Source: Dolichospermum compactum NIES-806
GTDB taxonomy: Bacteria; Cyanobacteriota; Cyanobacteriia; Cyanobacteriales; Nostocaceae
NCBI RefSeq assembly: GCF_002368115.1
Contig: NZ_AP018316.1
Location: forward strand, 204,268 to 268,267
Reading direction: 5' to 3'
DNA length: 64,000 nucleotides
Part shown: positions 36,261 through 44,347 of the stretch, piece by piece
How positions within the stretch are numbered: the stretch's first letter is position 1
Layout of the letters: the number at the start of each line of letters is the position of its first letter
Made by a program: the position numbers and the translations under genes
Notes under the pieces: model-generated
What the model was told of the DNA's origin: nothing
What the model saw: only the letters and a program-made list of their open reading frames with translations
Database searches by the model: none

Positions 36261-37691
36261 ATGGGATTTTTGTCAGACCCCATTATATTGTCACGCATAC
36301 AATTTGCCGTGACTAGCATATTTCATATGTTATGGCCTGTCTTAACCATCGGCATGGCGGGTTATTTGGTAGTAGTAGAAATTCTCTGGTTGCTCACAAA
36401 AAACCCTGATTACTACCGTCATGCGCGTTTCTGGTCAAAAATCTACATTCTTAATTTTGGGTGTGGAGTCGCATCAGGAGTTGCTTTAGAATTTGAATTT
36501 GGTGCTAATTGGTCTCCATTTTCTGTAGCTGTTGGTGACTTTTTCGGCACAATTTTAGGCTTTGAAGGCACAATGGCATTCATGCTAGAAGCTGCCTTTT
36601 TAGGCATTATGATTTCTGGTTGGCATCGTGTACCTAGTTGGTTACATTTGCTATCAACAATCATGGTTTTTGTCGGTGCAAGTCTATCTTCTTTTTGGAT
36701 TATTGTCGCTAATTCTTGGATGCAAACACCTGCTGGTGGTGAAATGGTGAATGGTAAATTCATCGTCCATGATTTTATCGAAGCCATTTTTAATCCAGCC
36801 GCATTAAATAGTTGGTTTCACATGGTTTTGGCGATTTTAGAAACTGCACTATTTGTAATTGGCGGAATTAGTGCCTGGTATATTCTCAAGAATCGCCATC
36901 ATGCTTTCTTTAGTACATCTTTCAAATTGGCTTTAGCTTTAGCTATTTTTGTCACTCCTTTACAACTATTTGTTGGTCATATCAGTGGTGAAGAAGTTTA
37001 TCACAACCAACCCACAAAATTAGCCGCGATAGAAGCAATTTGGGATACTATTCCCGCCGGAAAATCTGCACCTTGGACAGCGTTAGTTGCACCTGATATA
37101 ACTGGAGAGAAAAATCATTGGGAAGTTAATATTCCTCATGCTTTGAGTTACATCTTAGAAATGAAACCTACTCTTTCTGAACCAGTGAAAGGTTTAAAAG
37201 AATGGCAACCACAAGATAGACCTCATGCTATCAGTCTTATTTTCTATTCTTTCCGTATCATGGTAGGAATTGGCTTCTTTTTATGTGGATTAATGTTGTT
37301 CAGTGTTATTCAATGGTTACGCGGTAAACTTGCCATAGAAAATATCACTAAACAACGTTGGTTGATGCGAGGTTGGGTATTTGCCGCACCTTTAGGATAT
37401 ATGGCTGTGGAGTTTGGTTGGATAGTGCGAGAAGTGGGAAGACAACCTTGGACTGTCTACGGAAAAATTAGAACAGCAGATGCAGTTTCTCATCTTCCAG
37501 CAAATACGGTTCTCACTTCATTAATAGCCTATACAGTTATTTATTTGCTGTTATTTAGTTCTGCTTTGTACTTTGGTAGTCGCATTGTTCGCCAAGGTCC
37601 AAATTTGGAATTACCACTACCAACAGGTAGTAATGAAAGAGAATTTGTGGGTGAAGTTGTAGGAACTAAAATTCAGAAAGGAGAGGTTTAA
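36261..37691 (+). CDS. cydA: Cytochrome bd-type quinol oxidase subunit I, copy 2
   Basis: A 476 aa paralogue of the 29228-30670 gene. The haem ligand region is LSRIQFAVTSIFHMLWPV and the end motif is GWIVREVGRQPWTVYGKIRT. The frame opens earlier at a TTG (36237), but AAGG just before ATG 36261 and the alignment to copy 1 (MEILSNTVALSRLQF against MGFLSDPIILSRIQF) favour 36261. First gene of the copy 2 operon, transcribed away from cbiM. A shared operator-like site lies 88 bp upstream. Confidence 0.94.
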   Translation: MGFLSDPIILSRIQFAVTSIFHMLWPVLTIGMAGYLVVVEILWLLTKNPDYYRHARFWSKIYILNFGCGVASGVALEFEFGANWSPFSVAVGDFFGTILGFEGTMAFMLEAAFLGIMISGWHRVPSWLHLLSTIMVFVGASLSSFWIIVANSWMQTPAGGEMVNGKFIVHDFIEAIFNPAALNSWFHMVLAILETALFVIGGISAWYILKNRHHAFFSTSFKLALALAIFVTPLQLFVGHISGEEVYHNQPTKLAAIEAIWDTIPAGKSAPWTALVAPDITGEKNHWEVNIPHALSYILEMKPTLSEPVKGLKEWQPQDRPHAISLIFYSFRIMVGIGFFLCGLMLFSVIQWLRGKLAIENITKQRWLMRGWVFAAPLGYMAVEFGWIVREVGRQPWTVYGKIRTADAVSHLPANTVLTSLIAYTVIYLLLFSSALYFGSRIVRQGPNLELPLPTGSNEREFVGEVVGTKIQKGEV

Positions 37692-38704
37692 TGGACACAT
37701 TGGAACGAATATTACCGATAGTTTGGTTTGGTATTATCGCCTTATTTCTCTCCATTTATTTGATTACTGATGGTTTTGATTTAGGAGTAGGGATTTTAAC
37801 TTTCAGGAGAAAAAATGAGGAAGAAAAAGGCATTTTAATTAACACTTTAAGTAGTGTTTGGGACGCTAATGAAACTTGGTTAGTGTGTACTGGAGGAGCT
37901 TTATTTGGGGCTTTTCCTCTGGCTTATGCCACAATTGTTCATGCTCTGTATATTCCAATCACCTGCATGGTAATTGGATTTATTTTGCGGGCGGTGGCAT
38001 TTGAATTTAGAGAACATTCCCACAATAAAACTTTTTGGAGTTTTGCCTTTGCTGGTGGTAGTTTATTAGCTACTTTATCCCAAGGATTAATTCTGGGTGG
38101 GGTTTTAGCTGGAATCAAAGTTGATAGTACAGGTGCGTTTATTGGTGGGATTTGGGATTGGTTAAATTTGCCATCAATTCTAGTAGCTTTAACTGTCATG
38201 CAAGGCTATGTGATGATTGGTGCAACCTATCTAATTATCAAGACAGAAGGTGAACTACAAAAAACCTATTATCGCACAGCTTTATTATCAACTTGGGCGA
38301 CAGTTATTGGAGCAATTTTGATTACTGCTGCTGTTCCCGTGTACTATGAAAATATACGCGATCGCTTGTTTCATCAACCAGAAGTATTTATCTTTGCGTT
38401 AATTCCTATACTGGCTCTTTTAGCAGTTAGCAGATTAATTTACAGCATCAACGCTCGTCAGGAAATGACACCTTTTATTTGGGCAGTTGTGGTCTTCTTA
38501 ATTACAACTGTGGGTTTAGCTTTTGTCATCTTTCCTTACATTATTCCCACCCAAATCACCATTTTTGAGGCAGCTTCTTCCTTTAGTTCTCAAGTTTTGA
38601 TGATTACCTTCATTGGCTTTTTTGTACCGATTATGCTGTTCTATAATGCCTATCTATATAGGGTATTTCGAGGCAAAGTAGTTAGTAGTCATTACGGCGA
38701 ATAA
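37691..38704 (+). CDS. cydB: Cytochrome bd-type quinol oxidase subunit II, copy 2
   Basis: A 337 aa subunit II, same length as copy 1. It shows LYLITDGFDLGVGILTF, VWDANETWLVCTGGALFGAFPLAY and AVAFEFREHSHNKTFWSF. Its ATG overlaps the cydA stop by one base (TAATG), so translation is coupled. A strong intrinsic terminator follows at 38730-38773, closing a two-gene operon. Confidence 0.93.
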   Translation: MDTLERILPIVWFGIIALFLSIYLITDGFDLGVGILTFRRKNEEEKGILINTLSSVWDANETWLVCTGGALFGAFPLAYATIVHALYIPITCMVIGFILRAVAFEFREHSHNKTFWSFAFAGGSLLATLSQGLILGGVLAGIKVDSTGAFIGGIWDWLNLPSILVALTVMQGYVMIGATYLIIKTEGELQKTYYRTALLSTWATVIGAILITAAVPVYYENIRDRLFHQPEVFIFALIPILALLAVSRLIYSINARQEMTPFIWAVVVFLITTVGLAFVIFPYIIPTQITIFEAASSFSSQVLMITFIGFFVPIMLFYNAYLYRVFRGKVVSSHYGE

Positions 38705-38729
38705 TATCGCATTCTAACTGAACTTGATT

Positions 38730-38773
38730 ATACGGTATACCCGACAGACTTTGTACAGTATACCGTATTTTTT
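38730..38773 (+). terminator. Intrinsic terminator of cydAB copy 2
   Basis: Perfect 11 bp stem ATACGGTATAC / GTATACCGTAT with a 17-base loop, followed by a run of Ts. It lies 26 bases after the cydB stop. Confidence 0.88.
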
Positions 38774-38800
38774 TATCGTGTCAACCCCTTGCAAAATATA

Positions 38801-38816
38801 TTTACAAAATGTTATA
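38801..38816 (+). promoter_or_regulatory. HLR1-like (RpaB) element before hlip
   Basis: TTTACAAAATGTTATA matches the cyanobacterial HLR1 consensus (two K-TTACA hexamers four bases apart) with one mismatch. RpaB acts at such sites in front of high-light genes. It sits 35 bp before the hlip ATG. Assignment rests on consensus only. Confidence 0.5.
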
Positions 38817-38850
38817 TTTATTTACATAAGAGAACAAAAAGGAAAAAAAC

Positions 38851-39063
38851 ATGACAGCTAAAGGCTTTACCACCAACGAACTCGGTCAACTCAACAGCTT
38901 TGCGATTGAACCCAAAGTATATGTAGACGAAACCCCAAGAGTAGGTTTTACAGAATACGCAGAAAAGCTCAACGGACGTTTAGCCATGATTGGCTTTGTC
39001 TCACTCATAGCTGTAGAAGCGATTACTGGAAATGGCTTGATTGCATGGTTAACAAACCTGTAA
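38851..39063 (+). CDS. High-light-inducible protein (Hlip/Scp), copy 1
   Basis: A 70 aa one-helix protein of the chlorophyll a/b-binding family, located in thylakoids. The motif EYAEKLNGRLAMIGFVSLIAVE (residues 36-57) has the Glu, Asn and Arg that ligate chlorophyll. The hydrophilic N-terminal 35 residues are usual for this type. Hlips protect photosystem II and chlorophyll synthesis from excess light. AGGA precedes the ATG. A 195 bp tandem duplication makes a second, shorter gene immediately downstream. Confidence 0.93.
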   Translation: MTAKGFTTNELGQLNSFAIEPKVYVDETPRVGFTEYAEKLNGRLAMIGFVSLIAVEAITGNGLIAWLTNL

Positions 39064-39311
39064 ATCAGTTCTTGAATCAACAGACAAAACATTAATTAAA
39101 GTAGGAAAATCATGAAAGTAGACCAAACACCAAGAGTAGGTTTCACAGAATACGCAGAAAAGCTGAATGGACGTTTAGCCATGATTGGCTTTGTCTCACT
39201 CATAGCTGTAGAAGCGATTACAGGAAATGGCTTGATTGGATGGTTGACAAGCCTGTAAATCAGTTCTTGAATCAACAGATAAAACATCAATTAAATTAGG
39301 AAAATATTAAG
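38923..39311. repeat. 195 bp tandem duplication carrying hlip
   Basis: Unit 1 (38923-39117) and unit 2 (39118-39311) align at a constant 195-base offset with few substitutions, including the tail TGTAAATCAGTTCTTGAATC after both stops. Differences are mostly third-codon or non-coding, so the copy is recent but selected. Confidence 0.9.
39112..39258 (+). CDS. High-light-inducible protein (Hlip), short copy 2
   Basis: A 48 aa protein (MKVDQTPRVGFTEYAEKLNG, then RLAMIGF and a Glu-bearing helix ending GWLTSL). It lacks the N-terminal region of copy 1. The ATG lies at the end of the first duplication unit, so the start codon was created at the repeat junction. The chlorophyll-binding Glu, Asn and Arg are kept. 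AGGAAAATC before the ATG gives a ribosome site. Too short for standard length cut-offs. Confidence 0.85.
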   Translation: MKVDQTPRVGFTEYAEKLNGRLAMIGFVSLIAVEAITGNGLIGWLTSL

Positions 39312-39404
39312 TAATCTCAAATGGAGTCTTGGTTTTTGAAACTAAGACTTCTTTTGATTTAAAGATTCAGTAATTTATAGCAACCAATCATATTAAAAAT
39401 CAAG

Positions 39405-39425
39405 TTTGACAACTTGTCTTTTGAC
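39405..39425 (+). promoter_or_regulatory. Operator-like site before the MbnP-like gene
   Basis: TTTGACA-ACT-TGTC-TTTTGAC, 20 of 21 positions identical to the site before cbiM. It ends 83 bp before ATG 39508. It starts with TTGACA and might overlap a promoter. Confidence 0.7.
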
Positions 39426-39507
39426 TTAGTGATTTATTTAACTGAAAATTGAGTCTGGTAAAGGTACGACTACTTCAGACTAAATTCGTGTATTTATACA
39501 AATAACC

Positions 39508-40008
39508 ATGAAACGGCAATTATTATTAACATCTGCCACAATAGCAGGAATTATTCTGGCTGGAAATTTTGGTGGTGTTACCAAAACTGTAGCTCAAACT
39601 ACTAATACCCAAGAAGTAACAATTAATTTTCAAGGAAGAGTGGGTAAACAACCTTATCAAGGCTTACAATTTACTTTAGGTGTTCCTGTCAATCTTAATC
39701 ATGCTGATTCTGTCACTGCACCATCTCCATTAAATCTGACTTCTTTATGGTGGAATTGGCTATTTGGCTATAAATTTGCTCGTTTGGATTGGAAAACCCA
39801 AACTCACGATTCTCAGGTAAAGCATGGTGAAAAAAGTGAAAAATCTCAGGGTTTATCGATTCATTTAGGTAGCACTTGTTGTCAAGCAATTGAGGGAATT
39901 CAAAAACCATCAACTTGTAGTAATTTGAATGCCTCAAAAGTCATTTTTACCAAGTTTGATGTTAATAAAAATGTCGTAATTGCTATATTTAACGACAATC
40001 TTTTGTAA
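39508..40008 (+). CDS. Shortened MbnP-like (four-Cys motif, 'metallo-mystery pair') secreted protein
   Basis: A 166 aa protein with a signal peptide (LLLTSATIAGIILAGNFGG, cleavage near VAQ-TT). The segment LQFTLGVPVNLNHADSVTAP followed by SPLNLTSLWWNWLFGYKFARLDW is characteristic of MbnP-type proteins (TIGR04052 family by my reading). IHLGSTCC and a later Cys137 follow. Family members normally have ~90 more residues between the opening beta strand (EVTINFQGRVG) and FTLGVP, including the first Cys pair; these are missing. The usual di-haem partner MbnH is not nearby. MbnP proteins are linked to copper in methanotrophs; the metal here is unknown. A shared operator lies upstream. Confidence 0.7.
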   Translation: MKRQLLLTSATIAGIILAGNFGGVTKTVAQTTNTQEVTINFQGRVGKQPYQGLQFTLGVPVNLNHADSVTAPSPLNLTSLWWNWLFGYKFARLDWKTQTHDSQVKHGEKSEKSQGLSIHLGSTCCQAIEGIQKPSTCSNLNASKVIFTKFDVNKNVVIAIFNDNLL

Positions 40009-40089
40009 TTGCAGTTCAATTCAGCAAGACTTAAATAAAATTATCCTACCACTCCCATTGACAATAAACGATAATTATTGTATGTTTGT

Positions 40090-40215
40090 CCTCAACGTCG
40101 GTTTTAATGGCAAAAACCATTAAACGCAAGGGGGAAAGTTTGGTGTAAATCCAACGCTGTCCCGCAGCTGTAATGAGATTTATCTCTCTAAGTCAGAATG
40201 CCCGCCGAAAGTAAA
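40090..40215 (+). promoter_or_regulatory. Cobalamin riboswitch
   Basis: The conserved core reads AAGGGGGAAAGTTTGGTG, then TAAATCCAACGCTGTCCCGC, AGCTGTAA (B12 box), AAGTCAGAATGCCCGCC. Spacing and order match the adenosylcobalamin/cobalamin aptamer. It lies about 380 bases before the DUF1636 gene and the TonB/ABC genes, and should lower their expression when cobalamin is plentiful. A GATTGTCT / AGACAATC stem (40306-40330) and a T-rich run beyond may be its expression platform. No other gene is seen in 40009-40594. Confidence 0.93.
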
Positions 40216-40594
40216 ATCAACTCATATCCATCTGCGTGGTACAGATGAGTAAAATCATGAATATTCCATCAAAAGTAATCATTTTAGCTTCAGAGATTCT
40301 CTACAGATTGTCTATTACTCTGAGACAATCAACAGTCAATTTAATTTTTTACAACCTTTTATTCAAGAAGACGGAAAGCATATATGACTGACGCTTACTG
40401 CTATCTTCAATAGATTTCTGCCAATTTCAAATAGACATAGCAGTTTGCCATTCAATCAAATACACCAATTGATATCAGCCCTTTTTTAACTTGGGAAGGA
40501 ATGATTTCAAACATTATTTATTTACAGGAGAAGTTGCTGCTGTAAAAACTTTCATGTCTGCATTTTTAACTGATTCTTACACATTTCTAAATCA

Positions 40595-40975
40595 ATGCTC
40601 AATCAAAAACATAATCTATTTGTCTGCACAACTTGTGGTGGTAAGTGGGAAGACGGTAAGCGAGTTGGTGAAAGTAAAGGTGAACAACTACTAAAACAGC
40701 TTCAACAACTTGCAGCAGACAGTGAATTGCACAATCAATTCTCCATTCAGGGGGTTGAATGTATGAGTGCTTGCAGTCATTCCTGTGTCGTTGCTTTTGC
40801 AGCAGCAGGAAAATCAACCTATCTCTTTGGTGATTTACCCGTAGATAATAGTACATTTGCTATACTAAAATGTGCCAGTCTATACTATGCTAAAGCGGAT
40901 GGTTTGCTACCTTGGTCAGAACGCCCAGAACCATTGAAAAAAGGTATTTTAGCGAAAATACCTGCACTAAAATAA
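40595..40975 (+). CDS. DUF1636 metal-binding-type protein
   Basis: A 126 aa protein with thioredoxin-like [2Fe-2S] ferredoxin appearance. Cysteines occur as VCTTCGG (residues ~10-14) and VECMSACSHSC. After these come VAFAAAGKSTYLFGDLP and the end YAKADGLLPWSERPEPLKKGILAKIP, typical of DUF1636. Members are found beside cobalamin or cobalt genes. Its position just below the riboswitch supports a role in cobamide or cobalt handling; the exact role is unknown. First gene of the B12-controlled set. Confidence 0.85.
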   Translation: MLNQKHNLFVCTTCGGKWEDGKRVGESKGEQLLKQLQQLAADSELHNQFSIQGVECMSACSHSCVVAFAAAGKSTYLFGDLPVDNSTFAILKCASLYYAKADGLLPWSERPEPLKKGILAKIPALK

Positions 40976-41097
40976 GTGGCAAAGTTAAACGTCAACTATT
41001 GTTAATTGTTCACTAGATATCAGTATAAAAAGTATTTTGCTGTTGGTGACTAGTTAAATTGATGCCAAGCCGCTATTGCAATTTTTACCATTTGTGT

Positions 41098-41116
41098 GAT
41101 AATGATTATAATTATC
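41098..41116. promoter_or_regulatory. Fur box before the TonB-dependent receptor
   Basis: GATAATGATTATAATTATC matches the 19-base Fur consensus GATAATGATAATCATTATC at 17 of 19 positions. It lies 143 bases before the receptor ATG, inside the gap after the DUF1636 gene, so the receptor and following genes may have their own iron-regulated promoter. Confidence 0.8.
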
Positions 41117-41258
41117 ATTCAAGTGCAGTGCGGCTTTTTTCTTTATTGTCGCATTCTTTTTTACCGTGTAATTGAGTAAATTACCGTGCTAGTTAACGAA
41201 AAAGACTGCAACTTTTACCTTGGTCAAATTTTTAGTTATACAGGTGTTTAGGTAAAAA

Positions 41259-43361
41259 ATGTCTATCAATTTAGTTGCGAAACTGGGAATTCAAATTGTT
41301 GCGTCTAGTGTGACTATGACTTTGGGAATGTTGTGTGAGAATTGCAAAGTTATAGGAGTAGAAATTCCCCAACATGAAGAACCAGTCACAGAGAAAATTA
41401 CTCAAAATACACCAGCAGATATTGAAGAAAAAGAAGCTGATATTGAAATAGATGTCATTGAGAAGTTATTAAATGAACCTGTTTTTTCACCCTTTCGTCA
41501 GGAAGGAACAGTGAAAGATTCTACCCGGCCAATTTATGTAATTACGGGTGAAGAAATGGAAGCGCAAGGTGCGAGAACTATCAGAGAAGCACTTAAATTT
41601 CTGCCTGGTATATTAGGCGATGGTACAGTAGGAACAGAAGTTAATGCTTTAAGTGGTCAATTAATTCGTGGTTCTAATACTGGTCAAGTATTAATATTAC
41701 TTGATGGTAGACCAATTAATAATGCCGGAAGTGGTGGTTTTGATCTTTCCGAATTTACAACTAACAATATTCAAAGAATTGAAGTATTACCAGGAGGAGG
41801 TTCAACTCTGTATGGTTCTGATGCAATTGGGGGAGTAATTAATATTATCACCCGTCGTCCTACAGAGAAAATTACCACAGAAGCAAAAGTCAATTTTGGT
41901 GCTTACGGACTCAATCAACAGAGTATTCAAAATAGTGGCAAAAAAGGTGATATTTCTTGGGTTGTAGGTTACAACCGTACCCAAGCTGAAAATAATTATC
42001 CTTTTTCTATTCCCGAAGCTAACTTTACAGGAACTCGAAAAAATAATGATGCACTTTATAATAATTTCAATGTCAAATTAGAGGCAGATTTAGGAAAACG
42101 GAATACCCTCAGTTTCTCGACTTTATACTTAAATAAAGAACAAGGAACACCAGGAGGAGTGCCAATTCCTTTTCCAGTCAATGGACAAGGTTTTTTTAAT
42201 TCACTTACAGATAAAAATCGCAAATACACAGATCAAGTTTTAACTGATTTAACCTGGAATTCAAAATTAGGAGGTGGGGATAATTCTTTATTAACAGCAA
42301 GAATTTATGGTGATTTTTTGAATACTCGTTTTGATCCTAGTGGTTCATCTTCATCTCCCAGTCGCTTTGAGACTAATCAAACTTCCTACGGAATTCAAAC
42401 TACACATAGTTGGAACTTTGCTAAAAATCAAAGCTTAGTTTATGGCTTTGATTATCGCACTGTCAATGTTCGGAATACTTCTTTTAGCTATTCCACTAAT
42501 AAAGAAACATTGAATTATGATAATGACATTAATCAAGGAGCATTATTTGGCAAATATGAAGTAGCATTAATCCCCAACTTGACTATTAATTTAGGGTTAC
42601 GTCAAGACTTTAGTAGCTTAGTAAATGGTTCTGTTACATCTCCATCTGTAGGAACAAAATTTGCTGTCTCTGATTCAACTACTTTAAGAGCAAATTACAT
42701 CAAAAATTTCCGAGTTCCCACCATTGCTAACTTATTTAATGTCAATCCTAGTAATATTGGCAACCCAGAACTTAAACCAGAAAGAGGTGATAGTTTTGAT
42801 ATTGGCATTGACCAAAAACTTGGTAATATTGGTTTAGTAAGATTAACCTTTTTCAAAAATAGCGTATCAGATCCAATTGCCTTTAAGCGACTGACACCAC
42901 CAGTAAATGGTAATACAGGAACTTGGGAAAATATCGGACTGGTGGAAACTACAGGAATTGAGGCTAGTTTGAATTTGCAAATGGCCAAAAACGTTTATAC
43001 TTTCGTTAATTACACGGCAAATGATCCACGTATTTTGAAAAGTTCTAATGCGGCGGAAATTGACAAAGAACTGCGCTTTGCTGGTGCAGATAAATTAAAT
43101 TTGGGAGTTTCTTATGAAAATCCTCAAGGTTTGTATTTGGGTTTACTAATGAATTCCTTAAATGGGTATCCTACTAATAATACAAATACAGAATTTTTAT
43201 CTGGTTATACGACTTTTGATTTTAAACTGCGTGTACCTTTAAGTGATAAACTGGTAGTTACAGGTAGTTTGGAAAATCTCTTTAATCAGCGTTATCAGTT
43301 GTTTCCTGGTTTTCCTGACGGAGGTAGAGGTTTTCAAGTTGGTTTAAGTTCTACTTTTTAA
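41259..43361 (+). CDS. TonB-dependent outer-membrane receptor (probable corrinoid/BtuB-like)
   Basis: A 700 aa outer-membrane gated channel. The plug domain covers about residues 85-200: IYVITGEEMEAQGARTIREAL, VLILLDGRPINNA and IQRIEVLPGGGSTLYGSDAIGGVINI. The remaining part is a 22-strand barrel ending in Phe, as outer-membrane proteins do. The hydrophobic N-terminus is an atypical export signal with Cys26 and Cys29. Control by a cobalamin riboswitch and linkage to a BtuFCD-type transporter suggest corrinoid import. The Fur box leaves iron chelates possible. It needs TonB/ExbBD from elsewhere. Confidence 0.88.
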   Translation: MSINLVAKLGIQIVASSVTMTLGMLCENCKVIGVEIPQHEEPVTEKITQNTPADIEEKEADIEIDVIEKLLNEPVFSPFRQEGTVKDSTRPIYVITGEEMEAQGARTIREALKFLPGILGDGTVGTEVNALSGQLIRGSNTGQVLILLDGRPINNAGSGGFDLSEFTTNNIQRIEVLPGGGSTLYGSDAIGGVINIITRRPTEKITTEAKVNFGAYGLNQQSIQNSGKKGDISWVVGYNRTQAENNYPFSIPEANFTGTRKNNDALYNNFNVKLEADLGKRNTLSFSTLYLNKEQGTPGGVPIPFPVNGQGFFNSLTDKNRKYTDQVLTDLTWNSKLGGGDNSLLTARIYGDFLNTRFDPSGSSSSPSRFETNQTSYGIQTTHSWNFAKNQSLVYGFDYRTVNVRNTSFSYSTNKETLNYDNDINQGALFGKYEVALIPNLTINLGLRQDFSSLVNGSVTSPSVGTKFAVSDSTTLRANYIKNFRVPTIANLFNVNPSNIGNPELKPERGDSFDIGIDQKLGNIGLVRLTFFKNSVSDPIAFKRLTPPVNGNTGTWENIGLVETTGIEASLNLQMAKNVYTFVNYTANDPRILKSSNAAEIDKELRFAGADKLNLGVSYENPQGLYLGLLMNSLNGYPTNNTNTEFLSGYTTFDFKLRVPLSDKLVVTGSLENLFNQRYQLFPGFPDGGRGFQVGLSSTF

Positions 43362-43430
43362 TATTTTTCTCACGCAGAGCCGCAGAGTCACAGAGAGTAA
43401 TACAAGAGTTTAATACAAGGAGGATGTTTT

Positions 43431-44291
43431 ATGGCTGATTTTAATTGTTGGGTAACACCAGTAAATGAAAAAACAATTGAAGCTACGGGAAATGATTGGC
43501 AAATTGAATATGAGTTTTTTGATTGTCAAGGTGATGTTCTGGCTTGTTTAGCTTATACTTTATTTCAGGAAAATTGGCATCAAGTTGGTTTAGGACATTT
43601 GGAACAAGGTAGTGTTTTAGAGTTGGAGTTTCACGAAGCACCTAAAAAATGCGTTCTCTATGATGGATATTTAACTGTTATTACTAGAGATTGGCATTTT
43701 CATTTATGTATTGAGGAAACTCTAGGTGGACCTAATGCTGAAACTTCTATCGAAGTAAGACAGCAACGTTTGATTAATAAGGGTGCATTTTATAGAAGGA
43801 TAAATCCCGAAGGAGAACCCAGAAGTTGGGGTATTCAATTTTGGAATGGTGCTGGTGAAAAGGCTATGACGATATTTTTACCTAATCCTTATGTGGAAGA
43901 TGAAAATTTGCTTCCTGAAGGTAAGGCTGATTTTAAAAAGTTGGATTTTTATCAGGAACTTAGAGATATTTATGTATTAGGTAAAAAGCCCATTCCTTTT
44001 ACTAAAAATCCTCTCAAATGTGCCTACATTGCAGTTTGTACTTCTGGACGTTGTTATCCTTCTCGAAAATGGCAACCTACTTTTGAGGCTTTAAAGGCTG
44101 CTGTTGAGAAGGCAGAATTAGATTTGGAAGTGAGAACAAGTGGTTGTTTACAGGTTTGTAAGTTAGGTCCTGTTGTTTATCATTCTACTGATAGAACTTG
44201 GTACAGTCGTGTTAAACCGGAAGTTGCAGAAAGAATTGTACAGGAACATTTGGTTGAGGGGAATAAGGTTGTTGAATATATATATCCTTAG
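43431..44291 (+). CDS. (2Fe-2S) ferredoxin-like C-terminal domain fused to an unknown N-terminal domain
   Basis: A 286 aa protein with a very good ribosome site (AAGGAGG, 8 bases before ATG). Residues ~1-180 form an unrecognised domain, beta-rich, with EFFDCQGDVLACLAYTL and FYRRINPEGEPRSWGIQF. Residues ~195-275 are a thioredoxin-like [2Fe-2S] ferredoxin: YIAVCTSGRCYPSRKW and VRTSGCLQVCKLGPVVYH, four ligand-type Cys. Placed between the receptor and the ABC genes, it may reduce or handle the imported corrinoid or metal. That role is inference. Confidence 0.75.
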   Translation: MADFNCWVTPVNEKTIEATGNDWQIEYEFFDCQGDVLACLAYTLFQENWHQVGLGHLEQGSVLELEFHEAPKKCVLYDGYLTVITRDWHFHLCIEETLGGPNAETSIEVRQQRLINKGAFYRRINPEGEPRSWGIQFWNGAGEKAMTIFLPNPYVEDENLLPEGKADFKKLDFYQELRDIYVLGKKPIPFTKNPLKCAYIAVCTSGRCYPSRKWQPTFEALKAAVEKAELDLEVRTSGCLQVCKLGPVVYHSTDRTWYSRVKPEVAERIVQEHLVEGNKVVEYIYP

Positions 44292-44347
44292 TTGGTGTTT
44301 GGGTAGGGTGATTTTTTCACGCAGAGGCGCAAAGAGGAATATGGAAG

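Noticed and set aside
40501..40545. Small ORF (14 codons) with GGGAAGG before its ATG, downstream of the riboswitch
   Set aside because: Possible leader peptide, but there is no conserved feature to support it; left out of the gene list.
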